Origin: Saccharothrix carnea
GTDB lineage: Bacteria > Actinomycetota > Actinomycetes > Mycobacteriales > Pseudonocardiaceae
Direction: 5' to 3'
NCBI RefSeq assembly: GCF_003014735.1
Contig: NZ_PYAX01000002.1
Coordinates: 124,001 to 188,000, forward strand
DNA: 64,000 bases
The notes beneath the pieces were generated by a model. It was not told the origin of the DNA, did no database searches, and worked only from the letters and a program-made list of their open reading frames with translations. Position 1 is the first letter of the stretch, and each line of letters opens with the position of its first letter. This document shows positions 36,396-45,419 of this stretch, piece after piece. Position numbers and translations under genes: made by a program.

Positions 36396-37003
36396 GCGAG
36401 TCGGTCGAACGGGTGGCTCGGCAGGTCGACCGGTTGTGCTGGACGGGGATCTTGCTCGGGCTGGCGTTCACGATGACCAACGTCCAGCAGTTCGCGGCGG
36501 CCGGTGCGCCGGTGTGGTCGCTCGCCTGGTCTGCGGCGTGGCTGCTCGATCCGATGGTGTCGCTGGTGCTGCTGGCGATCCTTCGGGCCGAGCAGGTCAC
36601 CGCTCGGTATGGCGTTCGGATGGGCGGATGGGTGCGGGCGGCGAAGTGGTTCACGCTCGCTGCCACGTACGTCATGAACACCTGGAGTGCGTTCGTGGCT
36701 GGCTCGGCGGCGCTCGTGGTGCTGCACTCGGTGCCGCCGTTGGTCGTCTTCGTTGCGGCGGAGGCGGTCACGGAGTTGCGGGACAAGCTCGGCGCGGCCG
36801 TGAACGCCGCGCCGAGCGCTCCGCCGGCACCGGCGCCCACGGCTCCGCGGACGTCGTTCGCGGACTATCTCGCCGTGGCTCGGGCGGCGCGGACGCCGGA
36901 CGTGAAGGTGACGCCGGCGTGGGTCCGGGAGGTCACCGGGTGTTCGCGTGGGTTGTCGTCACGGCTTGCTACGGCGCTCATGGAGGACGGGGGCCGTTCA
37001 TGA
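36392..37003 (+). CDS. Membrane protein of transfer operon, SpdB/DUF2637-like
   Basis: This 203-residue protein has about four membrane helices in the first 130 residues (WTGILLGLAFTMTNVQQF, WSAAWLLDPMVSLVLLAIL, FTLAATYVMNTWSAFVAG, LVVLHSVPPLVVFVAAEA), a proline-alanine linker, and a soluble C-terminal HTH-like tail (VTPAWVREVTGCSRGLSSR). The layout is that of the DUF2637/SpdB membrane proteins which precede FtsK-like translocases in actinomycete elements. Its ATG overlaps the previous stop, and its own stop overlaps the ATG of the translocase gene. Confidence 0.65.
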   Translation: MSESVERVARQVDRLCWTGILLGLAFTMTNVQQFAAAGAPVWSLAWSAAWLLDPMVSLVLLAILRAEQVTARYGVRMGGWVRAAKWFTLAATYVMNTWSAFVAGSAALVVLHSVPPLVVFVAAEAVTELRDKLGAAVNAAPSAPPAPAPTAPRTSFADYLAVARAARTPDVKVTPAWVREVTGCSRGLSSRLATALMEDGGRS

Positions 37004-39093
37004 ACGGCGACCTGGTGCCCACTGAGCCGGTGCTCGATGGCGAGTTGGTCGGTGAGCCGAAGACGTTGGTTCGGCGGTTGGGGAGCGGCTGGCGGCGAGC
37101 CGGTGTCGTACCGCCGAAGTTGAAGTCATCACAATTGATTCAGTGGTGGTTGAAAAATGCGCTCAGATGGCTTGTGCGTCTGCCGAGCCGGTTCGTCAGC
37201 GGAGTCGGCAGGGGAGTGGTGGTAGCCGCTCGTGCGTGGCGGCGCTGGGTTCGGGTGCGTGACTACCGGGAGGCTGCGGAGCAGTCCGAGAAGTTGGCGG
37301 ACAAGTTCGTGGAGATTCGCGCGTTGACGCTGTTCCGGTGGAAGGTCACCGGTGCTGTGGTCGGGGCTGTCGCGGCGGTGCTGCTCGTGCTGCACGTGCT
37401 CTACGGCGGGATTGTCTTGTGGAGTGCGGCCGGGTTGGTGTCGGTGGTGCTGGCGATGGTGGGGCGTCGGAAGGACGGCTCGCCGGGGCGCAAGGCGGTG
37501 TTGGGTGGGCCGCGCACGCTGGCGTGGACGATGGACTCGCAACTCCTGGTCGACGCGTTCCGGGACGCGAAGCTGATCGGCAAGGACGAGACCTTGCGGT
37601 TGGTCGAGCGCGCGGCACGTGTGGGAGAGGGTTGGGCGGTCACGGTCGATCTTCCGGCTACGCGGAAGGCTGCGGACGTCATCAAGCACCGGGACGCGCT
37701 TGCGTCGGCGCTGGCGGTGGACGAGGTACAGCTCATCGTGGAGCGGGTCCGTGGTCGCGGTGGGCACGCGGGGCGGGTGGCTCTGTGGGTCGCTGACGAA
37801 GACCCGTACGCGGGTTCGCCGTTGCGGACGCCGTTGCTCGATGTGGAGCGGTGGGATGCGTGGCGGCCGGTGCCGTTCGGGCGGGATGCACGGAACCGGC
37901 GCGTTGACCTTCCGTTGGTGTGGACGTCGTTGCTCGTGGGTGCGATCCCTAGGCAGGGCAAGACGTTCGCGACTCGGTTGGCGGCTACTGGGCTGGTGCT
38001 GGACCCGTACGCGCGGCTGTACGTGTTCGACGGTAAGGGCGGCAAGGACTGGGAGGCTGCCGAGCAGATCGCCTACAGGTACGTGTGCGGTGACGAGCTT
38101 GAGCACGCATACGCCGTGCGCGATCACCTCGTGGAGTTGGTGGCAGAGGTCCAAGCTCGGTATGCGCGGATGGCCACTTTGGACGATGAAATCTGTCCGG
38201 AGTCGAAGATCACGCCAGCCATCTCGCGGGACGCGGACCTTGGGATGCCGATCACTGGAGTGGTGATCGATGAGGTTCAGGTGTTCCTGGAGAACGCGAC
38301 GCATGAGCAGGTGGGCGGCAAGAAGACCACGCTCGGGGCGTACATCGCGGACCTGCTGACGTACTTGGTCCGGAAGGGGCCGGCGGCCGGTGTGGTGGTC
38401 ATCCTGGCCACTCAGCGGCCGGACTCGAACACCATCCCGTCTCGGCTGCGGGCGGTGCTCGGCTCACGGTTCGCGTTGCGGGTGATGGACTGGCGCGACT
38501 CGAACATCGTGCTCGGCGAGCAGATGAACACGCGCGGGTACGACGCTTCGACGTTGCTGCCGAGTCACAAGGGCGTCGGCATCCTGCGGCCAGACGGCGA
38601 GACGGACGCCGGCGCGGACATGATCGCCATGACCGTGCGGACCTACTACATGCCGAACGCCGAGTGGCGGGTGATCTGTGCGCGGGGGCGAGCGCTGAGG
38701 GAAGCCGCGGGCACACTTGCCGGTCACGCCGTGGGTGACGGTGCGGCACGTTCGATCGACTCGACTTCGGTCGTCAAGGCGATCGTGAGCGGGACGGCTG
38801 ATGGATGGGTCGTGGACCTGCCGGAACCGTTGGCGGCGGTCGTGGACTACCTCGGCGAGGAGCTGGACGAACGTGAGTTCGTGCCCACATCGGAGCTGGT
38901 AGAGGCGCTGGAGGTCGAGGCGGTCACGTTCGCTCGCGAGATGAGCGAGCTGGGGTGCAAGCCGCTGCGACAGTACGTGCCGGATGGGGAGACCTCACGA
39001 CGTGTTCGTGGCTACCTGACGGCGGACATCCGGGCGGCTGTCGAGCGGGTGGCTTCTGATGAAATCGGCTCTCAGGGCGGTGATCAGGCATGA
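37000..39093 (+). CDS. FtsK/SpoIIIE-type DNA translocase (TraB/TraSA-like)
   Basis: This 697-residue protein is the probable conjugative translocase. Two N-terminal helices (near residues 109-145) anchor it, and the motor follows: Walker A GAIPRQGKT near residue 315, Walker B VVIDEVQVFL near 430, and VVVILATQRPDSNTIPSR, the sensor-like motif typical of FtsK transfer proteins. In actinomycetes a single hexameric TraB-type motor moves double-stranded DNA between mycelia. ATG 37000 overlaps the stop of the upstream gene by four bases, which makes it a better start than the long in-frame extension to 36382. Its stop overlaps the start of a 50-residue gene. Confidence 0.88.
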   Translation: MNGDLVPTEPVLDGELVGEPKTLVRRLGSGWRRAGVVPPKLKSSQLIQWWLKNALRWLVRLPSRFVSGVGRGVVVAARAWRRWVRVRDYREAAEQSEKLADKFVEIRALTLFRWKVTGAVVGAVAAVLLVLHVLYGGIVLWSAAGLVSVVLAMVGRRKDGSPGRKAVLGGPRTLAWTMDSQLLVDAFRDAKLIGKDETLRLVERAARVGEGWAVTVDLPATRKAADVIKHRDALASALAVDEVQLIVERVRGRGGHAGRVALWVADEDPYAGSPLRTPLLDVERWDAWRPVPFGRDARNRRVDLPLVWTSLLVGAIPRQGKTFATRLAATGLVLDPYARLYVFDGKGGKDWEAAEQIAYRYVCGDELEHAYAVRDHLVELVAEVQARYARMATLDDEICPESKITPAISRDADLGMPITGVVIDEVQVFLENATHEQVGGKKTTLGAYIADLLTYLVRKGPAAGVVVILATQRPDSNTIPSRLRAVLGSRFALRVMDWRDSNIVLGEQMNTRGYDASTLLPSHKGVGILRPDGETDAGADMIAMTVRTYYMPNAEWRVICARGRALREAAGTLAGHAVGDGAARSIDSTSVVKAIVSGTADGWVVDLPEPLAAVVDYLGEELDEREFVPTSELVEALEVEAVTFAREMSELGCKPLRQYVPDGETSRRVRGYLTADIRAAVERVASDEIGSQGGDQA

Positions 39094-39242
39094 CCGATGA
39101 CGGCCGTGTCACCGTGCGCCTGCCGGATGAACTTCCTGTGCTGACGCCTGCCACCAGCCGCATACTGCTTGCCATACTGGTCGAACTGACCGAGGTGGAG
39201 GTCTTGGACGGACCTCCGGGAGGAGGTGACGATGACTGTTGA
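39090..39242 (+). CDS. 50-residue protein coupled to translocase and recombinase genes
   Basis: The ATG at 39090 overlaps the translocase stop (ATGA) and the frame ends with TGA at 39240-39242, eleven bases into the recombinase gene. The peptide starts MTDDGRVTVRLPDELPVL, has a helix SRILLAILVELTEVEVL and ends in an acidic DDDC. I do not recognise it. The double overlap and typical codon use argue that it is real. It might be a small transfer or recombination accessory factor. Confidence 0.55.
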   Translation: MTDDGRVTVRLPDELPVLTPATSRILLAILVELTEVEVLDGPPGGGDDDC

Positions 39243-40992
39243 AATCAGCCAAGACCCGTGGGCGACGCTGGACGAGCTGCTGGGCGTCGAGGTGGTCGAA
39301 GCGATCGAGGACGGTATCGGGCCGGTAGCGGTCTACGGGCGGTGCTCGACGGAGGACAACCAAGATCCCGAGACGTCGCGCGGGTGGCAGTTCGGCAACG
39401 CACGGAAGTTCGTGGAACCGCTCGGCGGGGTCGTCGCTGAGGAGTTCTTCGACGTGGGGCAGTCGCGGTCCGTGCCGTGGGAGCGGCGCGAAGAGGCGGC
39501 TCGGCTGCTGGCGGCGTTGAAGAACCCGCATCGCGGGTGGAACGCCGTGGTGGTCGGTGAGGGCACGCGGTGTTGGTTCGGCAACCAGTTCTCGCTCATC
39601 GCGCCGAAGTTCGCCGCGTACGGCGTCGATCTGTGGGTGCCGGAGCTGGGCGGGAAGTTCGACGCCCGGAACCCGTCACACAAGATGTTGATGAGCGTGC
39701 TCGGCGGTATGAGCGAGTCCGAGCGTCAGCACGTGCAGGCACGAGTCCGGGCCGCGATGGATGCCCAAGTGGTGAACGAAGGGCGACACCAGGGCGGACG
39801 TGCGCCCTACGGCTACGTGGTCGTGGACGGTGGTCCGCACCCGAACCCCAGGAAGGCGAGCGAGGGCCACCGGTTGCGGGTGCTGGCGATTGACGAGCAG
39901 TCGGCGGAGGTCGTCCAGCGGATCTTTGCCGAGTACGTGAGCGGTCGAGGTGACCGGGCGATTGCGACGGGCCTCAACCGAGACGGGATTCCCTGCCCAT
40001 CTGCTCGACGGCCGGACCAGAACCGGCACCGACTGGCCGATGGCTGGCAGGGCAGCACGGTCCGAGCGATCCTGGACAACCCGAGGTACACCGGGTTCGC
40101 ATTCTTCGGGCGCTGGGCGCGGCAAGAGATGTTGCTCGACCCTGACGACGTGGCGGCCGGCTACGTGATCCGGTTCCGGCGGGCGAGCGCCGATCGGATC
40201 GTGCGATCCCGCAAGCCTGCTCATCCGGCGATCGTGAGTGTCGAGGAGTTCACGCAGGCGCACCTGCTGCGCAAGTCGAAGTCCGCCGGCGGGTTGAAGA
40301 CGGCACGCAAGACCGAGCGCGCCGAGCGGCCCACGAAACGGCCGTACCTGTTCCGGGGCATCGTCCGTTGCACGGCGTGCGGCCGGAAGATGGAAGCCAG
40401 CCCACGGGCGCGCGGCGTGTACTACCGGTGTCCGGCTCGGACGCTCGCGCCCGGATCACCTGCGCTGGCCACGCATCCGCCCACGGTCTACCTCCGCGAG
40501 GACGTTCTTCAGGAGGCGGTGAACGGGTGGCTCGGGCGATTGTTCGCGCCGGAGAACCGGGACCGGACCGTTGCCGCCCTGGTTGAGTCGCAGGGAACGA
40601 ACGGCGCGGCGAACGGCAGGGAAGCGGCGAAAGCGCGGCTCGCCAAAGCGGAGGCTCAGTTGAGCCGGTTCCAAGAGGCCATCAAAGCCGGAATTGACCC
40701 GCTGGCACTGGTCGAGCCGATGAACGAGGCGCAGGCGGTGCGGGCAGCCGCGCGGGCGGAACTGGAGGGAACACCGGCACCGGACGCCCTGAGTGCCGCT
40801 GAGGTGCACGCGGTGATCGACTCACTGGGTAACGTCGGAGCGGCGCTGGCCGATGCTGAGATAGAGAGCGTGGCGGGCCTCTACAGGGCCGTTGACCTGC
40901 AAGTTCGTTACACGCACACGGCCCACGAGGCTGATGTGATCATCAAACCCGTGGGCCGTGTGAATAGTGCGCGTGTCCGAGGGGGGACTTGA
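39232..40992 (+). CDS. Large serine recombinase, integrase of the element
   Basis: This 586-residue protein has its catalytic serine in VYGRCSTEDNQ (Ser39), a resolvase core, a Recombinase domain (GRAPYGYVVVDGGPHPNP, then STVRAILDNPRYTGF), a zinc ribbon (CTACGRKM ... YRCPAR) and a coiled-coil C-terminus. A GGAGGAGG site lies about eight bases before ATG 39232, which I prefer to GTG 39226. Strikingly, its last codons and TGA (40990-40992) are encoded by the 3' end of the tRNA-Leu gene on the other strand, so the integrase gene itself reaches the attachment core. Gene order places it last in the transfer operon. It is the obvious integrase. Confidence 0.9.
   Translation: MTVEISQDPWATLDELLGVEVVEAIEDGIGPVAVYGRCSTEDNQDPETSRGWQFGNARKFVEPLGGVVAEEFFDVGQSRSVPWERREEAARLLAALKNPHRGWNAVVVGEGTRCWFGNQFSLIAPKFAAYGVDLWVPELGGKFDARNPSHKMLMSVLGGMSESERQHVQARVRAAMDAQVVNEGRHQGGRAPYGYVVVDGGPHPNPRKASEGHRLRVLAIDEQSAEVVQRIFAEYVSGRGDRAIATGLNRDGIPCPSARRPDQNRHRLADGWQGSTVRAILDNPRYTGFAFFGRWARQEMLLDPDDVAAGYVIRFRRASADRIVRSRKPAHPAIVSVEEFTQAHLLRKSKSAGGLKTARKTERAERPTKRPYLFRGIVRCTACGRKMEASPRARGVYYRCPARTLAPGSPALATHPPTVYLREDVLQEAVNGWLGRLFAPENRDRTVAALVESQGTNGAANGREAAKARLAKAEAQLSRFQEAIKAGIDPLALVEPMNEAQAVRAAARAELEGTPAPDALSAAEVHAVIDSLGNVGAALADAEIESVAGLYRAVDLQVRYTHTAHEADVIIKPVGRVNSARVRGGT
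40916..40961. repeat. Inverted repeat next to the probable attachment site
   Basis: ACACGGCCCACG (40916-40927) pairs perfectly with CGTGGGCCGTGT (40950-40961). The 22-base loop holds a smaller repeat TGATG/CATCA. It lies in the last codons of the integrase gene, 13 bases from the tRNA end, and could be a terminator or part of the attachment site. Confidence 0.65.
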
Positions 40993-41056
40993 ACCCCCAC
41001 CCCCTTGCGGGGACTAGCACCTCAAGCTAGCGCGTCTGCCATTCCGCCACCCGGAC
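40974..41056 (-). tRNA. tRNA-Leu(GAG)
   Basis: Read on the minus strand, the acceptor stem GTCCGGG pairs with CTCGGAC (one G-T pair). The anticodon stem CTAGC/GCTAG encloses the loop TTGAGGT with anticodon GAG. A long variable arm (CCCCGCAAGGGG) and a T-loop GTTCAAGTC follow. No CCA is encoded. The 3' end overlaps the final codons of the serine recombinase gene, marking the element's insertion point. Confidence 0.92.
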
Positions 41057-41356
41057 TCGGCTCTCGCCGTGGTGTGGGCATAGATTACATGATCGTCTTC
41101 CGTGGTCCAAATCGGGGGGTCGACGGGCTGTTTCTGCTGGTCAGCGGGGTGGTGTTGCGGAGGGTGGCAGGAGGTGGCGGCGATGGGGGGTGAAGATCGG
41201 TAGGTGGTGGGACCGGTGGGGGTGGGGTTGCGGGGGTGTCCGGGGTACTTGGGGTGGGGTTGAGGTGCGGTGATGGGGTGGGGAGGGGGGTGGTAGGGCC
41301 GGTGAGGTTGGGACCCTCGGTCGGGGGTTGGTGGATCGTCAGCCTATTGGGCACTG
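41057..41356. other. G-rich intergenic tract
   Basis: No gene is supported. From 41160 to 41300 the plus strand is strongly G-rich, with G-runs at 41218-41222, 41224-41227, 41232-41236, 41242-41245, 41251-41254 and 41256-41259, which fits a G-quadruplex-forming sequence. The tRNA promoter must lie at its left edge. Confidence 0.6.
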
Positions 41357-41641
41357 GTGTTTGTTGATCTGACCGGCGACGCTGGCGCGGTGACTAATGA
41401 AGTTCCCCCTTTGATCTATGACGACGTGACGGATCTGGTGCCGGTGATGCTTCCGGCGGACGTTGCGACTCGGCTCGACATCGAGACTGAGCGCACTTCG
41501 CTGGCGCTGAGGAACCGCGTTCCGGTCTCGGTTATCCGGGCAACGCTGCTGGCTGTCGGGCTCGACAGGGCACATGCGGCGACCAGTGCGCTTATTGTGC
41601 GGGCGGCGAGCATGGAGGCGCAAAGTCCTGATTCCCGGTAG
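41357..41641 (+). CDS. Hypothetical protein
   Basis: This 94-residue frame starts at GTG 41357; a second GTG at 41390 is equally possible (TNEVPPLIYDDV). It contains LVPVMLPADVATRLDIETER and a helix VIRATLLAVGLDRAHAATSAL. Codon use is moderately typical of coding DNA, less extreme than the genes to its right. No Shine-Dalgarno site stands out and I do not recognise the family. It may be a small degraded or element-derived gene. Confidence 0.4.
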   Translation: MFVDLTGDAGAVTNEVPPLIYDDVTDLVPVMLPADVATRLDIETERTSLALRNRVPVSVIRATLLAVGLDRAHAATSALIVRAASMEAQSPDSR

Positions 41642-41930
41642 CGGTGTGCTGTGGGCGGACCGGGCCGGTCCTGGGGTCCGGTGGGCGTGGGACCGGTCCG
41701 GGTTTGGTGATCAGGTTTACGGAATGTGTCGATGACACGTTCGGGCGTCGCTGGGGAGGTTGATGGGAGTGTCGACGTCTGCCGCACGGTGATGCGAGGG
41801 CGGCAGGTGTGGAGCGGCGGCGGTCGGGTGGTGAATTGGGTTTCGCGTGGGTTGTGCATTCATTCGGTGACGGCGGTACGGGACAGTTCGGGGCAGCAGT
41901 GGGTATTCAGAGGTTGTGGACGGCTTCGGG

Positions 41931-43376
41931 TCAGGGCTTCCAGGTCCGCACGACGTGGCGGCGCAGCTTGCCCGATCCGGTGCGCGGCAGCGACGGCACG
42001 AACACGACCTTGCGCGGCACCTTGTACGCCGTCAGGTGCCGGCGGGCCAGCGTGATGAGCTCTTCGGCCAGGCCGTCGTCCTCGAGCGGGCCGTCGGCGC
42101 GCACCACGTACGCCCGCAGCTGGACCGAGTCGTCGTGGTTGGCGACCGCGCAGACCGCCGCCTCGCGCACCAGGGCGTGGCTCGCCAGGAGGTGCTCGAC
42201 CTCCAGCGGGTGGACCTTGATGCCGCCGACGTTCTCGATGTCGTCCAGCCGCCCGGTGACGCGGACGTAACCGTCGACGTCGACCGAGGCGAGGTCGCCG
42301 GTGGCATACCAGTCGGTGGTGCGCCGGGCCTTGCCGTCCTCGTCGACGCCGAGGGTGATCGTGGGGCCGCGGACCTGCAGGCGGCCGATGACGTCCGGTT
42401 CGACGGGGTCGCCGTGGTCGTCCACGATGCGCACTTCGTACGGCGGCAGCGGACGGCCGGCGGTGCCGGAACGGCGTGCGGAGCGTGTGTTGTGGGTGAA
42501 CGCCTGGCCGACCTCGGTGGTGCCGATGCCGTTGAGCAGGCGGTCGCCGAGAACTTCCACCAGGCGCGCTTCCAGTGCGGGGGACAGGACTTCGCCCCCG
42601 GTGGCGGCGATGCGGAGGTTGACCAGCCGGTCGCTGCCGGGGTGGGCGATGAGCCTGCTGTAGAACGTCGGCACGGCGAACAGCGCGGTGACGTTGTACT
42701 TGTCCACGATCGCCAGCACGTCGTCCACCAGGGGCGCCTGTGGGTTCAGCACCACGCGGCTGCCGCTGAGCAGCGGGAAGAACAGGGAGTTGCTCAGGCC
42801 GTAGGCGAAGTACATCTTGGACACCGAGTGCACGACGTCGTCCGGTCCGAGTTCCAGCGCGGGCACGGCGAACGACCGGTGGTGGATGATCGGGTCGCCG
42901 TGCAGCTGCGGCACCAGCCGGGGCACGCCGGTGGTGCCCGAGGTGAACGTGGCATACACCTGGTCGTCCGCGGCGCGCGGCGTGACGGGGACGGGCCGCG
43001 TGCCGTCGAGTTCGGCGAAGGTGGTCACCCGGAACCCCTCGGCCGCGAAGCCTGGACGGCCCACGACCAGCGCCGGTGCGGCGGAACGCAGCACCTGGTG
43101 CAGTTCGTCGGCGTGCAGCCGGGGGTTGACCGGGACGGCCACCGCGCCTGCGTGCGCGGCGCCCAGGAAGCTCAGGACGAAGTCCGGACCGTCGTCCAGC
43201 ACGAGCGCGACCCGGTCACCGGGCCGCACGCCCGCGCCGACCAGGCCACCGGCGACGCGGCCCGCACCGTCGTACACGTCGGCGTGCGTCAGCATGGCGC
43301 CGTCGATCTCGTAGGCCGGGCGGTCCAGCCACCCTCCGGCGTCGGCTCCGGCACGCAGCACGTCGACCAGGTTCAT
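41931..43376 (-). CDS. Benzoate-CoA-ligase-like AMP-forming acyl-CoA ligase
   Basis: This 481-residue member of the ANL adenylating enzymes activates a carboxylate with ATP and loads it onto CoA. It shows the P-loop TFTSGTTGVPRL, the benzoate-ligase-type substrate region KMYFAYGLSNSLFFPLLSG, the GIGTTEVGQ motif, DWYATGDLA, the hinge VTGRLDD and the C-terminal catalytic lysine in RTGSGKLRRH. It is slightly shorter than typical benzoate-CoA ligases (about 520). It lies 42 bases downstream of the glycosyltransferase fusion gene on the same strand and is probably cotranscribed. An aromatic acid substrate is likely, but its identity cannot be read from sequence. A 3' terminator is not obvious. Confidence 0.82.
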   Translation of the reverse strand: MNLVDVLRAGADAGGWLDRPAYEIDGAMLTHADVYDGAGRVAGGLVGAGVRPGDRVALVLDDGPDFVLSFLGAAHAGAVAVPVNPRLHADELHQVLRSAAPALVVGRPGFAAEGFRVTTFAELDGTRPVPVTPRAADDQVYATFTSGTTGVPRLVPQLHGDPIIHHRSFAVPALELGPDDVVHSVSKMYFAYGLSNSLFFPLLSGSRVVLNPQAPLVDDVLAIVDKYNVTALFAVPTFYSRLIAHPGSDRLVNLRIAATGGEVLSPALEARLVEVLGDRLLNGIGTTEVGQAFTHNTRSARRSGTAGRPLPPYEVRIVDDHGDPVEPDVIGRLQVRGPTITLGVDEDGKARRTTDWYATGDLASVDVDGYVRVTGRLDDIENVGGIKVHPLEVEHLLASHALVREAAVCAVANHDDSVQLRAYVVRADGPLEDDGLAEELITLARRHLTAYKVPRKVVFVPSLPRTGSGKLRRHVVRTWKP

Positions 43377-43418
43377 CCCAGGGTTCTCCCTGCTCGGGCC
43401 CGCCGGGGCGGGGGAAGG

Positions 43419-45131
43419 TCACATACCGAGGAGCGCGGCCACTTCCGCACGCCACTCCAGCACCACGTCGAACAGGCCGGCGACGGCGTCGAGGTCCGTC
43501 AACGGCGTCGGTCCGCCCCGCAGCGCGCCGACGAAGTCCGCGTACGCGCCACTCACCGGTGGCGCGACGAGGTCCGCGGTCGCCGCGATGCCGGTGACCG
43601 AGAGGTGGAACCGGGGTTCGCCCCAGCCGAGGTCGATCGTCCCGCTCAGGTTGCCGGCCACCGCCGCGGCGCGAACCCGGGAGCGGGTCGCGGTGACGGT
43701 CTTCAGGTCGGTCACGGGCACGCCGAGCACCCGTTCGACGGCGTCCAGCGCGTCGGGGCCGAGTTCGGTGACGACGTCACGGCCCTCGGGCTGTTCCAGC
43801 CGCACGGTGAAGCCCTCGGCGCGGCCTTCGGCGACGGCCTTGCCCACTTCGACCAGCTGCGGGTGGTGCGCCCACGGCAGGTCGACCGAGCACCGGCCGG
43901 GTGCCTGCCGCGCGGCGTCGACCAGGCGGGCCAGGTCGTCCACGGCGTACTTGCCCAGCAGCACGTGCAGTCCCCGGCGCAACGCCGTCAGCGCCGCCGC
44001 GGTGTCCGGCGCACGCACCACGACCCCCTCGGCGGGCACCGTCTCCACCAGCCGGGTGCCGTCTCGCAGTGCCCAGGGCGCACTGTGGGTGCGTGCGGCG
44101 GACAGCAGCACCCGCACGTCGGGATCGGCCACGCCGACCACCCGCACACCGCGCACGGCGGGCACCGGGTCCGCGCCGACGAGCACGACCCGGACGTCGG
44201 CCGGTTCGGCGGTGGCCAGCACGCGGTCGCTGGCGAAGAAGCTCAGGTCCGCCGAGGCGGAGTCCGGGTCGGCGAGCACCGACACCCGCGGCCGGTCCAG
44301 GTCGGCGTAGTCCTTCTCGACCGGCACCCACTCCAGGTCGGCGGCGGTGTGGGCGGGTCCGGCGGCGAAGAGCTCGGCCCAACGGCTGCGGATCACGCGC
44401 ATGTGGCGCTTCCAGATGGGCAGCTTGTCGTGGCCGACGTGGTTGAACGTGGTGCCCTCGAAGTGCCGCATCGCCACCGACCCGACGTAGCGCAGCCGTT
44501 CGCCGTCGGCACGCAGCCGGCAGCACAGGTCGACGTCCTCGCACAGCGAGACCGGGTCGAACGACTCGTCGAACCCGCCGACCCGGCGGAACGAGTCGTG
44601 CCGCACCATCAGCGCGGCGGTGGGCGCCCACGACTGCTCGCGGTGCTCGCGGTGCCGCGGGCCGAGCTGCCGGCCGCGCCCGACCGGCCCGATGCGTCCG
44701 TCTGCGGTGGACGCGCCGCCCGCGCACTGCACCAGCGCGCCGTCGCCGGGGTAGAGCAGCAACGGCGACACGGCGCCCAGCCCGCGGTCGGCGGCGAGCT
44801 CGGCGGCGAGCACCTCGACGACGTCGGTGTCGTCGACCAGCACGTCGTTGTCGAGGAAGAACAGGAACTCGCCGCGGGCCACCGCCGCGCCGACGTTGCG
44901 CCGTTCGCTGCCGCCGCGGTCGTCCTCGTGGCGCAGGACGGTCAGCGGGCGGGGGTGGTCCAGCGCGGCCAGGTACTCGGCGGTGCCGTCGTCGGACCCG
45001 TTGTCCACCACGACGATCTCGAAGTCGCCGGACGCGCGGGCGAGGGACGCCAACGCCCGACGCGTGTACTCCAGGCGGTTGCGGACCAACATGACGACCG
45101 AGACCAGGCCCGGTACCGGGGTCGGGTTCAC
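43419..45131 (-). CDS. Family 2 glycosyltransferase fused to an oxidoreductase-like domain
   Basis: This 570-residue protein begins with a GT2 domain: SVVMLVRNRLEYTRRAL, VVDNGSDDGTAEYL and the metal-binding FLFFLDNDVLVDD, followed by the acceptor-side FDESFDPVSLCEDVDLCCRL. From about residue 300 a second part has DYADLDRPRVSVLADPDS, RRGLHVLLGKYAVDDLARL and a final domain like those of Gfo/Idh/MocA sugar oxidoreductases. The usual GxGxxG nucleotide motif is not clear, so this half may be non-catalytic. GTG 45131 was chosen, with AAGGG seven bases upstream; longer extensions are arginine-rich. Such fusions are unusual and suggest synthesis and modification of a sugar on one polypeptide. Confidence 0.75.
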   Translation of the reverse strand: MNPTPVPGLVSVVMLVRNRLEYTRRALASLARASGDFEIVVVDNGSDDGTAEYLAALDHPRPLTVLRHEDDRGGSERRNVGAAVARGEFLFFLDNDVLVDDTDVVEVLAAELAADRGLGAVSPLLLYPGDGALVQCAGGASTADGRIGPVGRGRQLGPRHREHREQSWAPTAALMVRHDSFRRVGGFDESFDPVSLCEDVDLCCRLRADGERLRYVGSVAMRHFEGTTFNHVGHDKLPIWKRHMRVIRSRWAELFAAGPAHTAADLEWVPVEKDYADLDRPRVSVLADPDSASADLSFFASDRVLATAEPADVRVVLVGADPVPAVRGVRVVGVADPDVRVLLSAARTHSAPWALRDGTRLVETVPAEGVVVRAPDTAAALTALRRGLHVLLGKYAVDDLARLVDAARQAPGRCSVDLPWAHHPQLVEVGKAVAEGRAEGFTVRLEQPEGRDVVTELGPDALDAVERVLGVPVTDLKTVTATRSRVRAAAVAGNLSGTIDLGWGEPRFHLSVTGIAATADLVAPPVSGAYADFVGALRGGPTPLTDLDAVAGLFDVVLEWRAEVAALLGM

Positions 45132-45419
45132 AACTGCGCCCTTCACCGAATGGGAATCGTCCCGACGCGGCACGTCGGTGCGCCGGTCGAGCACGACAGG
45201 GGTGGGGTGGTGCCCGCGCGCAGCGGTGGCGTCGCGCCGACCGCCTCTTCGGCCGTCCATTCCACTATGGTGGGGATCGACCGCGGTGAATCAGTGGTTG
45301 CCGTGCGGAGAACTGGTGACGACAACCCGCCTCGCGGCGACTGGATCGTTACCGGCGCTGATCGTAGATGCTGTCCGGCGGGTGCACCAGCCCATGAATC
45401 GGACTACCGAAGGGAAAAC

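Noticed and set aside
41085..41354. A proline-rich 89-codon minus-strand frame
   Set aside because: It is simply the complement of the G-rich tract and shows no real protein features.
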